From positions 1 through 9,764 of the forward strand of contig CALFUE010000068.1 of the NCBI GenBank assembly GCA_937916345.1: 9,764 bases of DNA. Direction: 5' to 3'. This document shows positions 5,734 through 9,764 of the stretch, in pieces. Position 1 is the first letter of the stretch. Each line of letters begins with the position of its first letter. Made by a program: the position numbers and the translations under genes. Source of the stretch: an uncultured bacterium. GTDB taxonomy: Bacteria > Bacillota > Clostridia > Lachnospirales > Lachnospiraceae. The notes beneath the pieces are model-generated. The model worked only from the letters and a program-made list of their open reading frames with translations. It did not search any database and was not told the DNA's origin.

Positions 5734-7623
5734 TTACGAAAGTGCTTCCCACTCATCATACAAAATCTGCAGTCTCTCGTCAATATCGGAAATCTGCCCA
5801 CAGACCTCCTGAAGCCTGACGGAATTAGAGGCCACATCTTCTCTTACGAATTCTTCGCCAAGCTTTGTCTTTTTGTCCTCGAGCTCCTCGATCTCGCTCT
5901 CCACCTCAGCGAGGTGTTTCTCCCTTTTTCGGTTTTCCGCCGCGATCCGCTTGTTCTCCTCCCACGCGCTCTTTCCCTCCTTTACGGGAGTTCCTTTTAT
6001 CTCCGCGTTTTCGGGAAGAGATGTCTTTTTCTTTTCCAGGTAATAATCATAATTTCCCGGATAAATTTTTAATTTTCCTCCCTCCAGCTCCAATATCCTG
6101 GTGGCACATCTGTTTATAAAAAATCTGTCGTGGCTCACAAAAAAAACCGTTCCAGCGTAATTTACCAAGGCATTCTCCAATATCTCGGCGGAAAGTATAT
6201 CCAGATGGTTTGTGGGCTCATCCAGGATGAGAAAATTCGCCTCCGAAAGCATCAGCCTGGCCAGAGAGAGCCTGCCCCTCTCGCCTCCGCTTAAGACCTT
6301 TACCTGCTTAAAGACATCGTCTCCCGTAAAAAGAAATGCGGCCAGATGATTTCTGATCCTTGTGTTGTCCATGTCGGGCCAGGCGTCCGATATCTCGTCA
6401 AAGAGTGTATTCTCCTCGTCAAACTGCTGCTGTTCCTGGTCGTAGTAGCCTATGTGAACATTTGCCCCAAGTCTCACCCTGCCGTTATCCGCAGGGACAA
6501 GATGGTTAATGATCTTTAATATGGTGGTCTTTCCCGTGCCATTATCTCCGATCAAAGCCACCCGCTCTCCCTTTTTGATCTCGATGTCGAGATCTGAGAA
6601 AAGCCTGTTTCCTCCGTAGCTCTTTGATAAGCCCTCGACACTTAAGACATCCTCTCCGCTCTCGACATTAGGTGTCAGGGTGAGTCTAAAGCCCATGCTC
6701 TCGCTCTCCGGAGCCTCCAGTCTCTCCATCTTTCCAAGGAGCTTTTCCCTGCTCTCGGCGCGCTTGATGGATTTTTCCCTGTTAAAGCTCTTCAGCTTTG
6801 CTATGACAGCCTCCTGGCGCTCGATCTCAGCCTTATTATTCAGGTAGGCCTTCAGCCTGACCTCTCTGTCCTTCTTCTTTTTTTCGCTGTAGACGCTGTA
6901 ATTTCCATTATAGACATGAGATTCGCGATTCTCTATCTCGATGACCTTTGTCACAACCTGATCCAAAAAAAATCTATCGTGACTGACGAGTATCACTGCC
7001 CCCCTGTAGTCTCTCAGGAAACTCTCAAGAAAACTGACGGAAGCCACATCCAGATGATTTGTGGGCTCATCCAAAAGGAGAATATCCGGCTCGGATGCAA
7101 GGAGTCTGGCCATGGCGATCCTGGTCTTCTGACCTCCGGAAAAGTGTTCCAGCTTTCTGTCAAAATCCGCTTCATCAAAACCGAGACCGATTATGACGGA
7201 TCTCACAACCCCTCGATAATACTCACCACCCATAGCCTTAAAGAGATCGTTCTTGGAATGATAGGAATCCATTAGAGTCTCCAACTCCCCACCTGCCTTC
7301 TCGCCCATTGATCTCTCCATATCGGAAAGCTCCTCCTCCATATCTATCAGGAGCTGCTTTCCTTTAAGCACGGTCTCATACAGGGTTGAATCTTTCTCAT
7401 CGTCCTGATACTGCGCCAGATATCCTATTTTTTTGTCGCGGGAGATAGTTATGACTCCGCCGTGATCCTCCTCCCCGGTGATCATCTTGATGAGAGTAGT
7501 CTTTCCGGCTCCGTTGGCGCCGACTATAGCAGCCTTCTCACCCTCCTCAATATGAAAATCACATTTTTTAATTATACAGTTTCCGTCATAATATTTTGAC
7601 ACATTCTGTATATCAAGTATCAT
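5734..7623 (-). CDS. ABC-F family ATPase, YdiF/Uup-like
   Basis: A 629-residue soluble protein with two ABC ATPase domains and no membrane segment, the layout of ABC-F proteins, which act on ribosomes (translation factors or antibiotic-protection proteins) rather than in transport. Domain 1 has Walker A GANGAGKT (35-42), signature FSGGQ (161-165), Walker B ILLLDEP (181-187) and switch H215. Domain 2 has Walker A GDNGTGKT (359-366), signature LSGGE (444-448), Walker B FLILDEP (464-470) and H498. The basic linker (about 240-320; rich in Lys/Arg at 279-301) corresponds to the P-site tRNA interaction motif. A C-terminal extension (about 535-629) is a charged coiled coil like that of Uup and B. 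subtilis YdiF (about 640 residues), arguing for a housekeeping subgroup rather than a short resistance type. Both ATP sites look intact. The ATG starts 1 bp after the icd stop, with GGGCGG as a weak SD inside icd, implying coupling. Confidence 0.94.
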   Translation of the reverse strand: MILDIQNVSKYYDGNCIIKKCDFHIEEGEKAAIVGANGAGKTTLIKMITGEEDHGGVITISRDKKIGYLAQYQDDEKDSTLYETVLKGKQLLIDMEEELSDMERSMGEKAGGELETLMDSYHSKNDLFKAMGGEYYRGVVRSVIIGLGFDEADFDRKLEHFSGGQKTRIAMARLLASEPDILLLDEPTNHLDVASVSFLESFLRDYRGAVILVSHDRFFLDQVVTKVIEIENRESHVYNGNYSVYSEKKKKDREVRLKAYLNNKAEIERQEAVIAKLKSFNREKSIKRAESREKLLGKMERLEAPESESMGFRLTLTPNVESGEDVLSVEGLSKSYGGNRLFSDLDIEIKKGERVALIGDNGTGKTTILKIINHLVPADNGRVRLGANVHIGYYDQEQQQFDEENTLFDEISDAWPDMDNTRIRNHLAAFLFTGDDVFKQVKVLSGGERGRLSLARLMLSEANFLILDEPTNHLDILSAEILENALVNYAGTVFFVSHDRFFINRCATRILELEGGKLKIYPGNYDYYLEKKKTSLPENAEIKGTPVKEGKSAWEENKRIAAENRKREKHLAEVESEIEELEDKKTKLGEEFVREDVASNSVRLQEVCGQISDIDERLQILYDEWEALS

Positions 7624-7624
7624 A

Positions 7625-8842
7625 TCAGTTACCGCCCAAAAGCTTTTCCAGATTTTCTCTCACCGCCAGAATAAAGCCCTTTGAATCAAGCTTCTCGATG
7701 TTCGGCAGTGTGCTGATAAGCGCCAGATCTCCTGTCATCTTTCCCGACTCAATGGTATCTATGGTAGCGCGCTCCAGCGCATCCGCAAAACTGACGAGCG
7801 CTTCGATATTATCCAGCTCTCCGCGCTTTCTCAAGGCTCCGCTCCACGCAAATATGGTAGCCACCGAATTGGTCGAGGTGGTCTCACCATTTAAGTATTT
7901 ATAATAATGTCTCTGGACAGTACCGTGAGCCGCCTCATACTCGTAGACACCCTCGGGCGATACCAGGACGGATGTCATCATTGCAAGGGAGCCGCAGGCG
8001 CTTGATATCATATCACTCATCACATCGCCGTCATAATTCTTGCAGGCCCAGATAAATCCGCCCTCCGATTTCATCACTCTCGCCACGGCGTCATCTATCA
8101 ATGTATAAAAGTAAGTGATCCCTTCGGCCTCAAATTTTTCCCTGTACTCATTGTCAAATATCTCCTGAAAGATGTCCTTGAATCTGTGGTCGTATTTTTT
8201 TGAAATAGTATCCTTTGAGGCGAACCAGAGATCCTGCTTGATATCCAGTGCGTAATTAAAGCAGCTTCTTGCAAAAGAAGAAATAGACTTGTCGGTATTG
8301 TGCTGTCCCATCAATACACCCGGTCCATCGAATTTATGGATGTCGACGCTCTCAACTTTTCCGTCTGCGCCCTCAAATACCAGCTTTGCCACACCAGGTC
8401 CGTCAACCTTTATCTCTACAGCCTTGTAGATATCGCCATAGGCATGACGCGCGATGGTGATGGGTTTAATCCAGGTTTTTACATTAGGCTCTATGCCCTT
8501 CACCTTTATGGGAGTACGAAATACCGTTCCGTCAAGTATTGCCCTGATGGTACCGTTGGGGCTCTTGTACATCTCCTTCAGGTCATACTCCTTTACCCTG
8601 GCTGCGTTCGGCGTTATGGTGGCGCACTTTACCGCGACTCCGTATTTTTTTGCGGCCTCTGCGGAATCGACCGTCACCTGATCATTTGTCTCATCCCTGT
8701 GCTTTAATCCCAAATCGTAATAATCACTCTTCAGATCCACGAACGGCAGAATCAGCTCATCCTTTATAATCTGCCACAGGATCCGCGTCATCTCGTCTCC
8801 GTCCATCTCAACCAACGGAGTTTTCATCTCTATTTTTTCCAT
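7625..8842 (-). CDS. icd: NADP-dependent isocitrate dehydrogenase, eukaryote-like (type II) subfamily
   Basis: Oxidatively decarboxylates isocitrate to 2-oxoglutarate with NADP, giving the carbon skeleton for glutamate plus NADPH. The 405-residue protein resembles human IDH1 rather than E. coli Icd. Arginines in KSPNGTIR (R100), GTVFRTP (R109) and ARHAYGDIY (R132, Y139) sit at the same numbers as in human IDH1. The catalytic lysine is in FASKDT (K210), metal-binding aspartates are in LIDD (D250/D251) and NYDGDVMSD (D273, D277), and AAHGTVQRHY carries R311 and H312, the pair that binds the 2'-phosphate of NADP. All key residues are intact. The ATG is preceded by AAAGGCGG at 8 nt, overlapping the end of tyrA. 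It sits 15 bp after tyrA and 1 bp before the ABC-F gene, clearly inside the operon. Citrate synthase and aconitase are not in the window. Confidence 0.96.
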   Translation of the reverse strand: MEKIEMKTPLVEMDGDEMTRILWQIIKDELILPFVDLKSDYYDLGLKHRDETNDQVTVDSAEAAKKYGVAVKCATITPNAARVKEYDLKEMYKSPNGTIRAILDGTVFRTPIKVKGIEPNVKTWIKPITIARHAYGDIYKAVEIKVDGPGVAKLVFEGADGKVESVDIHKFDGPGVLMGQHNTDKSISSFARSCFNYALDIKQDLWFASKDTISKKYDHRFKDIFQEIFDNEYREKFEAEGITYFYTLIDDAVARVMKSEGGFIWACKNYDGDVMSDMISSACGSLAMMTSVLVSPEGVYEYEAAHGTVQRHYYKYLNGETTSTNSVATIFAWSGALRKRGELDNIEALVSFADALERATIDTIESGKMTGDLALISTLPNIEKLDSKGFILAVRENLEKLLGGN

Positions 8843-8857
8843 CTGCTATACCGCCTT

Positions 8858-9706
8858 TCAATTTTTCTCTTTATAATCCCTGGCCCGGGTGAAAATTTCT
8901 TCAATAGCCGCACTATCACCTTTGTCTATATATATCTGCAACATCTTTAATCTGTCAATAAATTCATCTATCTGTTCAGATATGATCTCTCCGTTTGATA
9001 TACAGATATTACTCCACATCTGAGGACTCGAGGAAGCTACCCTCGTCATGTCACGAAACCCCCCTGCTGCCATCTTTTTCATCAGGCCGTCATTATCCAT
9101 CTCTCTAACCAGATCAGTCAGTGCGTAAGATAACATATGAGGCAGATGGCTGATGGCCGAAGCGGCCTCATCATGCCTTCGATAATCGATCACAAGGGGC
9201 TTCGCCCCCAGTATCCTCACAAACCCGGTCAGATCTTCCAGATCCACCTCCTTAGAACTTTCCGTGGGAGTCAGCACATAATTCGCCCCGAAAAACAGCT
9301 CCGGATCGGAATAGTCTATGCCGATCTTTTCTGTCCCCGCCATGGGGTGGCCTCCGATAAAGTGATCTTCCATCAAAAGCTCTCTCGCTACAGCGTGAAT
9401 GTCTGATTTCGTGCTGCCCACATCCGTCACGAGGGTGTTCTCACCCAGAATACCCCGAAGCTTTCTCATATAGTCCAGATTACTTCTGACGGGAGCACAG
9501 AGAATTACAAGATCACATTTCGCGATCTCCTCGAGAGTCATATTCGAGGAATTATCTGTCAAGCCGGAGTCATAAGCACATTTCAGCGTTCTCTCGCTTC
9601 TGGAAAGAAGGAATAAGCTGATATCAATATTTTCTTTTTTAAGCTTCTTTGCGATTGAGCCTCCGATCAGGCCCATACCGATAAAACCTATTTTCTTAAA
9701 TCTCAT
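8858..9706 (-). CDS. tyrA: Prephenate (or arogenate) dehydrogenase TyrA
   Basis: Cytosolic enzyme of the tyrosine branch of aromatic amino acid synthesis, oxidatively decarboxylating prephenate to 4-hydroxyphenylpyruvate or arogenate to tyrosine. The 282 residues make a single-function TyrA with a Rossmann domain (about 1-155) and a helical dimerisation domain (about 160-282). There is no fused chorismate mutase and no C-terminal ACT domain. The nucleotide loop is GFIGMGLIGGS (7-17). Conserved motifs are GGHPMAG (118-124; H120 catalytic by family analogy), SHLPH (186-190) and GGFRDMTRVA (215-224; R218). The end of beta strand 2 reads LLSRSERT (33-40) instead of the acidic residue usual for NAD use, which suggests NADP. 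The ATG at 9706 has no clear SD at normal distance and lies 3 bp after the preceding stop, so it probably depends on coupling. No regulatory domain is visible, so feedback control may act elsewhere. Confidence 0.94.
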   Translation of the reverse strand: MRFKKIGFIGMGLIGGSIAKKLKKENIDISLFLLSRSERTLKCAYDSGLTDNSSNMTLEEIAKCDLVILCAPVRSNLDYMRKLRGILGENTLVTDVGSTKSDIHAVARELLMEDHFIGGHPMAGTEKIGIDYSDPELFFGANYVLTPTESSKEVDLEDLTGFVRILGAKPLVIDYRRHDEAASAISHLPHMLSYALTDLVREMDNDGLMKKMAAGGFRDMTRVASSSPQMWSNICISNGEIISEQIDEFIDRLKMLQIYIDKGDSAAIEEIFTRARDYKEKN

Positions 9707-9709
9707 ATG

Positions 9710-9764
9710 TTATTTCAAGAACATCCTAAGCATTGTCTCATACAGTCTTGTGTATGGCTGGTAA
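9710..9764 (-). CDS. 3' end of an upstream gene, product not recognised
   Basis: The 17 codons before a TAA at 9712-9710 form an open frame that runs off the right edge and ends in the residues RLYETMLRMFLK. The mixed charged and hydrophobic residues look like the end of a real protein, while the other two minus-strand frames are less protein-like or contain more stops. It ends 3 bp before tyrA and would be the next gene upstream in the operon. Neighbourhood would suggest an aromatic-pathway gene, but the fragment is too short to name. Confidence 0.45.
   Translation of the reverse strand, partial: YQPYTRLYETMLRMFLK

Noticed and set aside
5734..7623. Antibiotic resistance role for the ABC-F gene
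   Set aside because: The long C-terminal coiled coil and the operon with housekeeping genes fit the YdiF/Uup group better than known ribosomal-protection types. No mobile element or attenuator leader is nearby.
1..9764. Mobile elements, CRISPR arrays, tRNA/rRNA genes, toxin-antitoxin or defence systems
   Set aside because: No repeats with spacers, terminal inverted repeats, transposase motifs or cloverleaf-like segments were seen. Genes fill nearly the whole window and belong to ordinary families apart from one unknown.

Overview
The window is a compact, one-directional stretch of bacterial chromosome. Every gene I can support lies on the minus strand, so transcription runs from high to low coordinates. 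The gene families, strong GGAGG-type ribosome binding sites, frequent ATA isoleucine codons and Clostridia-like forms of YebC, alanine racemase and the ABC-F protein suggest a Firmicute, most likely a Lachnospiraceae-type clostridium. That placement is inferred from protein flavour and was not tested.

Read in the direction of transcription, the first block (9764 to 2960) holds the tail of an unrecognised gene, tyrA (tyrosine branch dehydrogenase), a eukaryote-like NADP isocitrate dehydrogenase, an ABC-F ATPase of the YdiF/Uup type, an unrecognised coiled-coil protein, alr (alanine racemase) and a CorC-like CBS-domain protein. Gaps are only 1 to 32 bp and I see no terminator, so this is probably one operon. 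Two start codons need care. Ribosome binding sites put the true starts of alr and of the coiled-coil gene downstream of the longest possible open frames.

A 71-bp gap (2889-2959) is the largest non-coding stretch and carries a good sigma-A-type promoter. It opens a second block (2888 to 1): yebC (translation factor or regulator), glgA (glycogen synthase) and uppP (undecaprenyl-diphosphate phosphatase), which runs off the left end.

The content is mostly housekeeping: aromatic amino acids, 2-oxoglutarate/NADPH supply, cell-wall precursors (D-alanine and the lipid carrier), glycogen storage and ribosome-linked factors. I found no mobile element, CRISPR array, tRNA, rRNA or defence system. The least explained item is the coiled-coil protein between the ABC-F gene and alr. 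The most specific biochemical hint is a Ser-Arg cofactor motif in TyrA that suggests NADP rather than NAD use.
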